From Candidatus Gallimonas intestinigallinarum (GTDB lineage: Bacteria > Bacillota_A > Clostridia > Christensenellales > Borkfalkiaceae), in the NCBI GenBank assembly GCA_019116405.1, contig DXBS01000086.1:1-9918 (forward strand): a stretch of 9,918 nucleotides of DNA, read 5' to 3'. The translations under genes and the position numbers were made by a program. The notes below the pieces were generated by a model. That model was not told the origin of the DNA. It worked only from the letters and a program-made list of their open reading frames with translations, and did no database searches. This document shows, piece by piece, positions 1 to 6,659 of this stretch (position 1 is its first letter; every line of letters begins with the position of its first letter).

Positions 1-650
1 GCCTTTTTGCCGTTGAGAATGATCGCAAGATCGTTGGTGAGATAGAGCGCCTGCCCGTCAGCGGCGAGCAGCACGTCATAGTCCTGCAATTGATATTCCG
101 CGGGGATCTCTGCAGTCGGCTCTGCCTTATAGACGGCGACCATCGTCTGCCCGTAGGCAAAGAAACAGATGACGATGAGCAGTACCGCCAGAAGATAGTT
201 CATCAGCGCGCCGGAAATCAGCACGATAATGCGCTGCCAGCACGGCCTGTTGGTAAAATAGCCGCTCTTATCGACGGGCTTCTCCGCCGCCTGTGGTACG
301 TTTTTCGGGGGTACGTTCTCCGGTTTTTGCGCCATTTCGGGAAACGGCTCTTCAGCAGGGGGCTGCGCGGACGGCGTTTCTGCCGCGTCCTCCAGCCCGT
401 CCTCGCCCGCAAAGGCGCAGTAGCCGCCCAAGGGAATGAGGCGCAGCGCAAACACCTGCCCCGTCTTTTTGGACTTGCGCTTGAAGAGCGCGGGGCCGAA
501 CCCGATGGAGAACTCGTCGATCTTGAATTTGAAGATCTTGCCCGCGATGTAGTGACCGAACTCATGGACGGTGATCATGACGAGCAGGATGAGGATGGCG
601 AGCGCGACCGAGCCGACCGTGCTCCACACGTTAAGAAACAGATGATCCAT
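1..650 (-). CDS. rseP: RIP metalloprotease RseP/RasP (site-2 protease), N-terminal 216 residues
   Basis: Intramembrane zinc metalloprotease of the M50 (site-2 protease) family, which cuts membrane-embedded anti-sigma factors and remnant signal peptides. The zinc motif HEFGH lies at residues 29-33 inside the first membrane segment (about 12-35). It is followed by the conserved FSIGFGP (47-53) and RLIPLGGY (70-77). A second hydrophobic segment (about 140-167) begins WQRIIVLISGALMN, the usual sequence after the cytosolic loop. A PDZ-like region starts near 170. The C-terminal half, with the second metal-ligand motif, lies beyond the window. Between GEDG (82-85) and the conserved WQR there is a roughly 45-residue Pro/Glu/Ala-rich linker. 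The start overlaps the end of dxr by 20 nt. Another in-frame ATG lies at 668, and neither has a clear ribosome binding site, so coupled translation with dxr is likely. Position downstream of cdsA-dxr matches other Firmicutes. Confidence 0.95.
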   Translation of the reverse strand, partial: MDHLFLNVWSTVGSVALAILILLVMITVHEFGHYIAGKIFKFKIDEFSIGFGPALFKRKSKKTGQVFALRLIPLGGYCAFAGEDGLEDAAETPSAQPPAEEPFPEMAQKPENVPPKNVPQAAEKPVDKSGYFTNRPCWQRIIVLISGALMNYLLAVLLIVICFFAYGQTMVAVYKAEPTAEIPAEYQLQDYDVLLAADGQALYLTNDLAIILNGKK

Positions 651-1752
651 AGATGAAAGCGTGCGCATGTGCGCGGGCGCGGGCGTCCGTTTGGGCGAGC
701 TGCGCATAGCTGCATACGTCCTCGCGCGCAAAGGAGCAGAGCGCATCCTGAATAGTGTCCGCGATCGCGGGGAAAGTTATGCGTCCCTCGAGAAAGGCGC
801 GCACGGCGACCTCTCCCGCGCCGTTGAGCACCGTGGGCATCGTCCCGCCCGCGCGCCCCGCCTCCAGGGCGAGCGAGAAGCAGGGAAATTTGTCCGCCGG
901 GAAGGGCAGAAAGGTGAGCTTCCCCACCCCGGCAAGATCGAGTGCGGGCGCGCAGGGAAGGCGCTCCGGGTAGGTGAGCGCGAGCTGAATGGGCACGCGC
1001 ATGTCGGGATAGCCCAGCTGCGCGAGCGCCGCGCCGTCCGCAAAATACACGAGCGAATGCACGATGCTCTCGGGGTGGACGACCGCCTCGATCTTCTCAA
1101 AGGGCGCGCCGTACAGCCACTTCGCCTCGATGATCTCGTACCCCTTGTTGAGCAGCGTTGCACTGTCCACAGTGATCTTGGCGCCCATGTTCCAGGTGGG
1201 ATGCCGGAGCGCGTCTTTTGCGGTGACGTGGGCAAGTTCCTCTTTCGACTTGTGCAAAAAGGGTCCGCCGCTTGCCGTTAAAACGAGCTTTTCAAACGCG
1301 GCGTCACGGCGATAGGCGAGGCACTGGAAGATCGCGGAATGCTCGCTGTCCACGGGGACGATCTCCACGCCCCGCTCTTTGGCAGCGCGCATGACCAGTT
1401 CGCCGCCGCAGACAAGGGACTCCTTGTTGGCGAGCGCGACTCTTTTGCCCGCCGCGATCGCTGCGAGCGTGTAGGCAAGCCCCGCAAAGCCGCCCGCCGC
1501 GATGAGCGCGACGTCGCAGCCCTCAAACAGCTCCGCCCTGTCCCCGACCGTCTTCACGCCCGCGGGCGGGATGAACGGCGCCTCGCAATATGCAAGGCGG
1601 GGAGAAAATTCGCGGCAGAGCGCAGAGAGCTCCTCCGCCCGGCTCGCGCAGGCGAGGGCGGTAAAACGGAAGCGGTCGGGATAGCGGCGCACGACGTCCG
1701 CCGCCTGCCGCCCGATGCTGCCTGTACAGCCGATGAGTGCAATGTTCGTCAT
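631..1752 (-). CDS. dxr: 1-deoxy-D-xylulose 5-phosphate reductoisomerase
   Basis: Converts 1-deoxy-D-xylulose 5-phosphate to 2-C-methyl-D-erythritol 4-phosphate with NADPH, the committed step of the MEP isoprenoid pathway. It acts in the cytosol and needs a divalent metal. The N-terminal Rossmann motif is GCTGSIG (family usually GSTGSIG). Then come ALANKESLV, the metal-site segment PVDSEHSAIFQCL, LTASGGPF, the mobile active-site loop HPTWNMG, KITVDSATLLNKG with the following IIEAKWL, and VVHPESIVHSLV. All catalytic blocks are present and the 373-residue length is close to normal. I chose the ATG at 1752, which gives MTNIALIGCTGSIG. A TTG at 1788 would add 12 residues encoded by the upstream hairpin. 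No clear Shine-Dalgarno precedes 1752. The gene lies after cdsA and overlaps rseP by 20 nt. Its product supplies isoprenoid units used by UppS, encoded in the same cluster. Confidence 0.97.
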   Translation of the reverse strand: MTNIALIGCTGSIGRQAADVVRRYPDRFRFTALACASRAEELSALCREFSPRLAYCEAPFIPPAGVKTVGDRAELFEGCDVALIAAGGFAGLAYTLAAIAAGKRVALANKESLVCGGELVMRAAKERGVEIVPVDSEHSAIFQCLAYRRDAAFEKLVLTASGGPFLHKSKEELAHVTAKDALRHPTWNMGAKITVDSATLLNKGYEIIEAKWLYGAPFEKIEAVVHPESIVHSLVYFADGAALAQLGYPDMRVPIQLALTYPERLPCAPALDLAGVGKLTFLPFPADKFPCFSLALEAGRAGGTMPTVLNGAGEVAVRAFLEGRITFPAIADTIQDALCSFAREDVCSYAQLAQTDARARAHAHAFIYGSSVS

Positions 1753-1759
1753 ATTTTTC

Positions 1760-1786
1760 AAAAAGCGCCCGCCTTGCGGCGGGCGC
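1760..1786 (-). terminator. Intrinsic-terminator-like hairpin between cdsA and dxr
   Basis: On the minus strand a perfect 9-bp G+C-only stem (GCGCCCGCC paired with GGCGGGCGC, 1786-1778 with 1773-1765) closes a GCAA tetraloop. It is followed at once by five T (1764-1760). That is the textbook form of a Rho-independent terminator. It sits 12 nt after the cdsA stop and only 7 nt before the dxr ATG, inside what should be one operon. It may cause partial termination, stabilise the 3' end of the upstream message, or control dxr. Which of these applies cannot be told from the sequence. Confidence 0.7.
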
Positions 1787-1798
1787 AACCATCCTATT

Positions 1799-2833
1799 TT
1801 ATGCGGGGCTCCCCGTGATCATGATGCGAATGACAAAGATAAACGCCACGATGAGGCTCGCGTAGAGGGAGGAATCGATCCTGTCCAGAACGCCGCCGTG
1901 TCCCGGGAGGATATTCCCCATGTCCTTGATGCCCAGCTTGCGCTTGAAGGCGCTTTCCACCAGATCGCCGAACTGCGAGAACGCCGCAATCACAACGCCC
2001 ACACCGATAAAGAAGGGCAGCTCCTGCCAGACAAACACAGGCGCATGCAGTTCAAACTGCGCGATGCCCGTCAGCCGGACACAGTGGCTCAGACCATAGT
2101 AGATAAAGAACACGGCAAGCCCGCCCACAGCCCCGCCGATCAGCCCGCCGAAGCCACCGACGAGCGTTTTATTGGGACTGACGTGCGGCGCAAGCTTTGC
2201 GGGAAACTTCTTGCCCAGCGATCGTCCGAAGGTGTAGGCAAACACATCCGCCAGCGGCGCGACGACAAAGACGAGCGCGATCGCCGCATCCGAATAGAAG
2301 GCGAGGTGGTTGCAGACAGTCATGATGACGAGGAACACCGAGGGATAGAGGTACGCGATGAGCGTGTACCCCACCGACTCCAGGCTCATGCGCTCATGCC
2401 CGTAGACGAGAATGCCGAAGATGACCGCGATGCCGAGAATGAACACGACGAGCGCGGCATGCGGCGCGTAGTTGCGCCCCACCGCATCCAGCGGCGAATC
2501 TTCGGGAAAGCCGACGTTGAGGTAGTCGGTAAAGATGACGTCCGCAACGATATAAACCACCACGCACAGCTGCGAAAAGACCATCGCGGCGATCTTCTGC
2601 GACTTGTGCAGCTTGTCGCCGAATGCGCGGATCATCTCATACGTCCCGCAGATGGAAAAGATGAGGATAAGCGCGTCAAAGAACAGCTTGTGCACGAGCA
2701 CCTTGCCCACAAAGAATGCAAGCAGGACGAGCGCATACACCGCGCCCGTGATGATGCGAAGCTGCGAGTTTCCAAGCCGCGCCTTTTTCTCCGGCGCGGG
2801 TGTCACGGGGGGCGTTGGTTGCATTTCTTCCAT
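1799..2833 (-). CDS. cdsA: Phosphatidate cytidylyltransferase (CDP-diacylglycerol synthase)
   Basis: Integral membrane enzyme that makes CDP-diacylglycerol from phosphatidic acid and CTP, the branch point for bacterial phospholipids. The family signature is intact at residues 294-320 (SAFKRK, then KDMGNILPGHGG, then LDRID). It contains the Lys-Asp, His-Gly-Gly and Asp-Arg-x-Asp residues linked to metal and CTP binding. The upstream DVFAYTFGRSLGKKF (196-210) and SPNKT (219-223) blocks are also typical. Roughly eight hydrophobic segments are visible from residue 28 onward. At 344 residues it is longer than the usual 260-280. The extra length is a Pro-rich hydrophilic N-terminus (about 1-25) and loops around 100-125 and 245-270. 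The start is not certain: ATG 2833 lacks a well-placed ribosome binding site, and a second in-frame ATG lies at 2824. uppS ends 31 nt upstream. Confidence 0.96.
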   Translation of the reverse strand: MEEMQPTPPVTPAPEKKARLGNSQLRIITGAVYALVLLAFFVGKVLVHKLFFDALILIFSICGTYEMIRAFGDKLHKSQKIAAMVFSQLCVVVYIVADVIFTDYLNVGFPEDSPLDAVGRNYAPHAALVVFILGIAVIFGILVYGHERMSLESVGYTLIAYLYPSVFLVIMTVCNHLAFYSDAAIALVFVVAPLADVFAYTFGRSLGKKFPAKLAPHVSPNKTLVGGFGGLIGGAVGGLAVFFIYYGLSHCVRLTGIAQFELHAPVFVWQELPFFIGVGVVIAAFSQFGDLVESAFKRKLGIKDMGNILPGHGGVLDRIDSSLYASLIVAFIFVIRIMITGSPA

Positions 2834-2864
2834 ATGGTTACCCGATACCTGACCTTCCCCGCCC

Positions 2865-3551
2865 TTACGCCTTTCCGAAGCGGCGTTCGCGGTGAGAATA
2901 CTCCTCGATTGCCTTATCCAGCTCCTGATCGGAAAAGTCCGGGAAGAGAACGTCTGTAAAATACAGTTCGCTGTAAGCCGCCTGCCACAGCAAAAAATTG
3001 GAGATGCGCTTTTCCCGCCCCGTGCGGATGAGCAGATCGGGTGCGGGCAGGTCGCCCTCCGAGAGCATGGAAGAGAACTCCTCCATCGTCACTTCCTTCC
3101 CCGCGCGCACCGCCTGATTGACCGCGGCGAGGATATCCTGTCTGCCGCCGTAGCCGATCGCGAGCACCAAAGTTCCTCGCGTGCCGCCCGCCGTGCGCTT
3201 TTCGCCCGCCTCGATGACCTGCACGACGTCCGCGGGCAGGAGCGTTCTGTCGCCGATGACCCGCAGCGTGATATTTTTACCCCGCAGGATCTCCGCATTT
3301 TCGGGAAAATATTCCCGCAACAGCGCGAAAAGCCCGTCCAGCTCCTCCTTGGAGCGGGACAGGTTCTCTGTGGACAGCGCAAACATGGTACAGCAGCGCA
3401 CACCGCAATCGAAGATATGCTCGGAGAGCCCGATCATGCGCTTCATGCCCGCGCGGTGCCCCGCGCTGCGCGGCAGCAGCCGCTTTTTTGCCCAGCGCCC
3501 GTTGCCGTCCATGATGATGGCAATGTGTCCGGGGATCTTGGTCTCGTCCAT
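2865..3551 (-). CDS. uppS: Isoprenyl (undecaprenyl) diphosphate synthase, cis-prenyltransferase
   Basis: Adds isopentenyl diphosphate units in cis configuration to farnesyl diphosphate to give the C55 carrier lipid of cell-wall synthesis. The 228-residue length fits the family. The catalytic block IMDGNGRWA (13-21) carries the Mg-binding Asp15. H32 and R33 follow in the GHRAG block, and DLLIR(172-176)...SNFLLWQ (184-190) with R176, R182 and S184 forms the pyrophosphate-binding signature. YFTD (197-200) and RERRFG near the C-terminus are standard. Three usually conserved positions differ: Leu64 in STENL (Trp in many homologues), Gly133 in GYGGR (often Asn), and Arg179 in RTGRE, where the signature has Gly. 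The start at 3551 overlaps the frr stop by one base (TGATG), and AAGGAG lies upstream inside frr, so the two are translationally coupled. An extended reading frame to 3644 only overlaps frr and was not used. Confidence 0.96.
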   Translation of the reverse strand: MDETKIPGHIAIIMDGNGRWAKKRLLPRSAGHRAGMKRMIGLSEHIFDCGVRCCTMFALSTENLSRSKEELDGLFALLREYFPENAEILRGKNITLRVIGDRTLLPADVVQVIEAGEKRTAGGTRGTLVLAIGYGGRQDILAAVNQAVRAGKEVTMEEFSSMLSEGDLPAPDLLIRTGREKRISNFLLWQAAYSELYFTDVLFPDFSDQELDKAIEEYSHRERRFGKA

Positions 3552-4123
3552 CAGATGGTAAGCAGCTCCTTCTCTTTGGCAGAGACCGCTTTTTCCACTT
3601 CCTCGATGCAGGCAGAGATCTTCTTTTCGACGTCCTGTTCGCACGCCTTGCTCTCGTCCTCGGAGAGCTCCTTGTTGTTCTTCATCTTCTTGAGCGATTC
3701 CATTGCCTCGCGGCGGACGTTGCGCACCGCGATCTTGGACTCCTCGCCCATGCGCTTGACCTGCTTGACGAGATCCTTTCTGCGCTCCTCGGTGAGTTCG
3801 GGGAAGACGAGGCGGATGACGTTGCCGTCGTTGGTGGGATTGATCCCGATATTGGAGGCAAGGATCGCCTTTTCGATCGCCTTTAAGAGGGACTTATCCC
3901 ACGGGCTGACGACAAGGCATCTTGCATCCACTGCGGCAATGTTGCCCAACTGGTTGAGGGGGCTGGTGCCGCCGTATGCCTCGACCTGGATCTTGTCGAG
4001 GATGTGCGGATTGGCGCGCCCCGCGCGCACTGCGGCGAACTCGTCCTGAAGGACGCTCACCGTCTTATCCAGTTTGTCTTCGAGAATGAGGAAGATCTCC
4101 TCTACCTGTTCGTTTTCGATCAT
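3551..4123 (-). CDS. frr: Ribosome recycling factor
   Basis: Splits post-termination 70S ribosomes together with EF-G and is essential in bacteria. The 190 residues cover the full two-domain tRNA-mimic fold. The long-helix domain includes VRAGRANP (residues 32-39) near the start and LTEERRKDLVKQVK with VRNVRREA further on. The small beta-rich domain contains LDKIQVEAYGG, IAAVDARCLVVSPWDKS and GINPTNDGNVIRLVFP. All are canonical for the family. A strong AAGGAG at 4135-4130 is placed 6 nt before the ATG. The gene follows pyrH by 23 nt and overlaps the uppS start by one base, so it is in the middle of the operon. Nothing unusual is seen. Confidence 0.98.
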   Translation of the reverse strand: MIENEQVEEIFLILEDKLDKTVSVLQDEFAAVRAGRANPHILDKIQVEAYGGTSPLNQLGNIAAVDARCLVVSPWDKSLLKAIEKAILASNIGINPTNDGNVIRLVFPELTEERRKDLVKQVKRMGEESKIAVRNVRREAMESLKKMKNNKELSEDESKACEQDVEKKISACIEEVEKAVSAKEKELLTI

Positions 4124-4146
4124 ATCAAGCTCCTTACTTTAATTTC

Positions 4147-4857
4147 TCAGCCGTTGGAGATGAGCGTGCCCAGCGTCTCGCCGCAGACGGCGCGGACGAT
4201 GGAGTCCTTCTCAAACAGAGCGAACGCCAGGACGGGAATGTTGTTCTCCATGCACATGGTCGCCGCCGTCGTATCCATCGCCTTCAGCCCCTTGTTGATG
4301 ATATCGCTGAAGGTGAGACGGTCGTACTTCTTCGCATCGGGGTTGACGGCAGGGTCGCTGTCATAGATGCCGTCCACGTTCTTTGCCATCAGGAGAACGT
4401 CCGCATCGATCTCGCACGCGCGCTGCGCGGCCGCCGTGTCCGTCGAGCAATAGGGGTTGCCCGTGCCGCACGCCATGATGACGATGCGCCCCTTTTCAAA
4501 ATGGTGCAACGCCTTTCTGAGGATATACGGTTCGGCAACCGACGTCATGATGAGCGCCGTCTGCACGCGGGTCGGGATGCCGCGCTTTTCGATGGCGTCC
4601 ATCATCGCGAGCGAATTCATGACCGTGGCTAGCATACCCATGTGGTCCGCGGTCGTGCGGTCCATGTTGGTCCCCTGCCGTCCGCGCCAGAAGTTGCCTC
4701 CGCCGATGACGAGTCCGATCTGCACGCCCATCTCATGCACCTTGACGAGCTGATCGACGACCATGGCGACCACGTCCTCGTTGAGCCCGAACCGCTGATC
4801 GCCCGCGAGCGCCTCTCCGGAAAGTTTTAGTAAGACCCTCTTATATTTCGGCGTCAT
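4147..4857 (-). CDS. pyrH: UMP kinase
   Basis: Phosphorylates UMP to UDP with ATP. The bacterial enzyme is a hexamer of the amino-acid-kinase fold, usually activated by GTP and inhibited by UTP. The 236 residues begin KRVLLKLSGEAL (phosphate-binding lysine and glycine segment). They continue with VIGGGNFWRG, the UMP-site block DRTTADHMGMLATVMN, GTGNP followed by STDTAAA, and DVLLMAKNVDGIYDSDP near the nucleotide site. I chose the ATG at 4857 because an AGGAG lies 7 nt upstream and the protein then starts at the usual point. The reading frame extends to 4896, but that only reaches into the 5' UTR. It is the first gene of the pyrH-frr-uppS-cdsA-dxr-rseP block and has its own promoter at 4936-4908. 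In many Firmicutes it follows tsf directly; here two other genes intervene. Confidence 0.98.
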   Translation of the reverse strand: MTPKYKRVLLKLSGEALAGDQRFGLNEDVVAMVVDQLVKVHEMGVQIGLVIGGGNFWRGRQGTNMDRTTADHMGMLATVMNSLAMMDAIEKRGIPTRVQTALIMTSVAEPYILRKALHHFEKGRIVIMACGTGNPYCSTDTAAAQRACEIDADVLLMAKNVDGIYDSDPAVNPDAKKYDRLTFSDIINKGLKAMDTTAATMCMENNIPVLAFALFEKDSIVRAVCGETLGTLISNG

Positions 4858-4907
4858 CCATTTCTCCTTTTGTGTCGGCTCATGCCGTATTCTCAACTGT
4901 TTCTACA

Positions 4908-4936
4908 AGTATACCATACCGACGAAAAAAAAGCAA
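4908..4936 (-). promoter_or_regulatory. SigA-type promoter of the pyrH operon
   Basis: The -35 element TTGCTT (4936-4931) is separated by 17 bp from a TATACT -10 element (4913-4908) preceded by TGG, making an extended -10. Transcription would begin near 4901 and give a 5' UTR of about 44 nt to the pyrH ATG. A run of eight T on the minus strand fills the 5' part of the spacer and the end of the -35 box. The upstream gene ends at 4969, and I see no strong terminator between it and this promoter, so read-through may add to expression. Confidence 0.8.
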
Positions 4937-4968
4937 GACGAAATGAGAAATACTTTGCGGCAATCTGC

Positions 4969-5931
4969 TCATTCCTCGCCCGATGTATCATCCTTCGGCG
5001 TATTCCTTTTGTTCTCCTGCTGCGCGGAGCGCTCCGTCGCCGCAGCCCGGGAGGTCCCGTCCTTCCCCTTCTCCATGCTCTCGCGGACGAGCGGAACGGA
5101 ATCGGGATTCCTGCGCGAGGAGAGGGACGGGAACGCTTTCAACAGGCGCTTGGGCATCTTTTTGACGATCTCGTCGATGCGAGCCTTCGCCTCCGCCTTG
5201 CGTGCAGCAGACTTCTCGTCCCATGCCTCTTTTTTCTCCTCCAGCGTTTCCCTGACCTGCGACGTCTTCTTTTTGGCACTGTCTTTGACCTGCTCCACGC
5301 CCTTCTGTGCGGCGAGCGTCACCGCGGCGACTTCTTTGCCGATCAGTTCCGAGCCCGCGCGCATCGCCTTGGCGAGTTTGTCGATCTCGGCAAGTTTTTG
5401 ATTGAGCTTTAAGACCTGCAGCACGGTGAGAATGACGTCGGCAAGCAGGATCGCCGCGCCGATGCAGACGAGCACGGTCCCGGCAATTTCTGTAAAGAGC
5501 ATGGCAAACTTTCGGATGAGCGGATGCAGGATACTGATGACGCACACCGCCGCGATCCCCCAGAGCAGGGAAAATTCCAGGCAGATGTATCCCTTAAAAT
5601 TAAATCTGCGCTCCGAATAATCCCACCATTTATCGTGAAAAAAGGTCTCCAGGAGCCAGCCCGTGACGAGTTCCAGGAGAGTCGGCACAGCGACGCCGAC
5701 CAGGAACACCGCCCACATCTGCTGCGCATAGTCGCCGAGGATGAGCAGGATCACGACGACGCCCGCGCCATAGATGGGGCAGACGGGACCGTTCAGAAAT
5801 CCGCGGTTGACAAACTTACCCGTCTTGATGGCGTGAAAGGCAACTTCGCACACCCAGCCGAGAAAGGAATAGATGAAAAAGTATGCAAATACCTCGTACA
5901 GCGTCAGCGTATGCAGATAGATGTGATACAT
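4969..5931 (-). CDS. PF06541-type membrane protein (putative ABC transporter permease family) with long charged C-terminal tail
   Basis: A 320-residue multi-pass membrane protein of unknown function. The N-terminal half matches the family often named putative ABC-transporter type IV/CmpB (PF06541). It shows YSFLGWVCE (21-29), NRGFLNGPVCPIYG (42-55), KWWDYS (101-106) and GYICLEFSLLWG (114-125). About five hydrophobic segments are visible: 11-30, 55-67, 71-95, 117-137 and 148-172. Residues about 175-262 are Lys/Glu/Ala-rich, look helical or coiled-coil, and are followed by a disordered polar tail to 320. No ATPase partner is encoded nearby, so the transporter label is only a family name. The ATG at 5931 is supported by AGGGAG 6 nt upstream and a near-consensus promoter 30-57 bp upstream. 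The longer reading frame to 6117 would run back through that promoter and was rejected. The gene stands alone between tsf and pyrH. Confidence 0.85.
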   Translation of the reverse strand: MYHIYLHTLTLYEVFAYFFIYSFLGWVCEVAFHAIKTGKFVNRGFLNGPVCPIYGAGVVVILLILGDYAQQMWAVFLVGVAVPTLLELVTGWLLETFFHDKWWDYSERRFNFKGYICLEFSLLWGIAAVCVISILHPLIRKFAMLFTEIAGTVLVCIGAAILLADVILTVLQVLKLNQKLAEIDKLAKAMRAGSELIGKEVAAVTLAAQKGVEQVKDSAKKKTSQVRETLEEKKEAWDEKSAARKAEAKARIDEIVKKMPKRLLKAFPSLSSRRNPDSVPLVRESMEKGKDGTSRAAATERSAQQENKRNTPKDDTSGEE

Positions 5932-5959
5932 GGCATGCTCCCTGAATGAGAATACACAG

Positions 5960-5988
5960 AGTATATCATGGGCAAGGCTCATTGTCAA
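5960..5988 (-). promoter_or_regulatory. Near-consensus SigA promoter for the PF06541-type gene
   Basis: A perfect -35 TTGACA (5988-5983), a 17-bp spacer and -10 TATACT (5965-5960) with an upstream TGA that makes an extended -10. Transcription would start near 5953, giving a leader of about 22 nt before the ATG at 5931. This is the strongest-looking promoter in the window and lies just downstream of the terminator at 6073-6027. Confidence 0.88.
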
Positions 5989-6026
5989 CCTCTCAATTAC
6001 TACCTGCAAAATTTCGCCAAAGCAAC

Positions 6027-6073
6027 AAATCAAGCGCGCCGCCGTGGAAATCGCACGGCGGCGCGCTTGATTT
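6027..6073 (-). terminator. Long-stem transcription terminator after the hypothetical gene
   Basis: A perfect 20-bp inverted repeat (6027-6046 with 6054-6073) with a 7-nt loop. The core is G+C-rich (GCGCGCCGCCGTG) and the ends are AAATC/GATTT. It lies about 20 bp after the stop of the gene at 6093-6626 and before the promoter at 5988. The T tract is better on the plus strand (TTTTT at 6071-6075). On the minus strand the exit side reads TTTGTTGCTTT. It could act in both directions. Confidence 0.8.
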
Positions 6074-6092
6074 TTGTCAGCGAATGCGGACG

Positions 6093-6626
6093 CTAAAAGG
6101 ACCGCATCACATAGCACAGGGACTGCTCGTCGTCATAGACCAGCGTCAGGAAAAACCGTTCATCCCCGCTCTGCGTCATCCGGTAATAGTACGCATCCTC
6201 CCAGCCGATCGCATATTCCTGCGGGATGGTTTCCTCCATGCTGCTTTCCATTACCTGCCTCTGCGCATCTGTAAACTGTTCCAGACGGTCATCGCTGCCA
6301 TAGGAAAGATCGGACAGCCACGCCGTCGGCCGCGCATCGTATCGGATGACACTGTACTCATGCCCATGTCCGTGAGAATCGTAGACATGCCGGAAATAGA
6401 GAAGTTCCCCATCCTGCGGGAGATCGGTCTGCCACTCCTCGCGCAGCGACGCGGCGACATGCTCCACCGAAGACCGCGTTTCGACGGCGGGATACCAACT
6501 ATCAAACCATAGCGCAAACCCGATAAAGGCTGCGCCCCCGACTGCGCCGACCAACACCAGGATCAATACGACGAGCGCAGCCACCCTGGCGACTTTTCTT
6601 CTGTGCCCAACTCCTCTTCCTTCCAT
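6093..6626 (-). CDS. Hypothetical single-pass membrane protein
   Basis: I do not recognise this 177-residue protein. It has a short basic N-terminus (RGVGHRRKVAR) and one strong hydrophobic segment at about 15-41, which reads as an uncleaved anchor. An acidic, aromatic-rich domain follows and is predicted to be outside the cell by the positive-inside rule. The outer part includes a His cluster, RHVYDSHGHGHEY (79-91), with His at 80, 85, 87 and 89. No lipobox or catalytic motif is evident. GGAGA lies 9 nt before the ATG at 6626. The gene has its own promoter (6688-6660) and terminator (6073-6027), so it is a single-gene unit. It lies between tsf and pyrH, where Bacillus has no gene. Codon use resembles the neighbours, so recent transfer is not obvious. 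Confidence 0.78.
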   Translation of the reverse strand: MEGRGVGHRRKVARVAALVVLILVLVGAVGGAAFIGFALWFDSWYPAVETRSSVEHVAASLREEWQTDLPQDGELLYFRHVYDSHGHGHEYSVIRYDARPTAWLSDLSYGSDDRLEQFTDAQRQVMESSMEETIPQEYAIGWEDAYYYRMTQSGDERFFLTLVYDDEQSLCYVMRSF

Positions 6627-6659
6627 GATTTTATCTCCGTTTGTACTATTGCAGCCTCT

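Noticed and set aside
90..656. Plus-strand open frame opposite rseP
   Set aside because: The minus strand encodes HEFGH and the other RseP motifs. The plus-strand product has no family features and no ribosome binding site that stands out.
1753..1788. TTG start giving a 12-residue N-terminal extension of Dxr
   Set aside because: The added residues come from the hairpin sequence, and the normal family start is at the NADPH-binding MTNIALIGCTGSIG. The extension also has a poorly spaced ribosome binding site.
1715..2959. Long plus-strand open frame of 414 codons opposite cdsA
   Set aside because: It is an antisense shadow of a clear cdsA gene: very rich in Asp, Arg, His and Glu, with no recognisable motif and crossing the ends of uppS and dxr. 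Long antisense frames are expected in G+C-rich DNA.
2892..4049. Plus-strand open frame of 385 codons opposite uppS and frr
   Set aside because: It spans two genes with complete canonical motifs on the other strand. The translation is low in complexity and changes character at the uppS/frr border, as a shadow would.
4921..4968. T8 run upstream of pyrH as a terminator for the PF06541-type gene
   Set aside because: No stable G+C-rich hairpin precedes the run. The T tract is better explained as part of the -35 and spacer region of the pyrH promoter.
5932..6117. N-terminal extension of the PF06541-type protein
   Set aside because: It would be encoded by the terminator and promoter region. The ATG at 5931 has a well-spaced AGGGAG and starts at the family's usual point.
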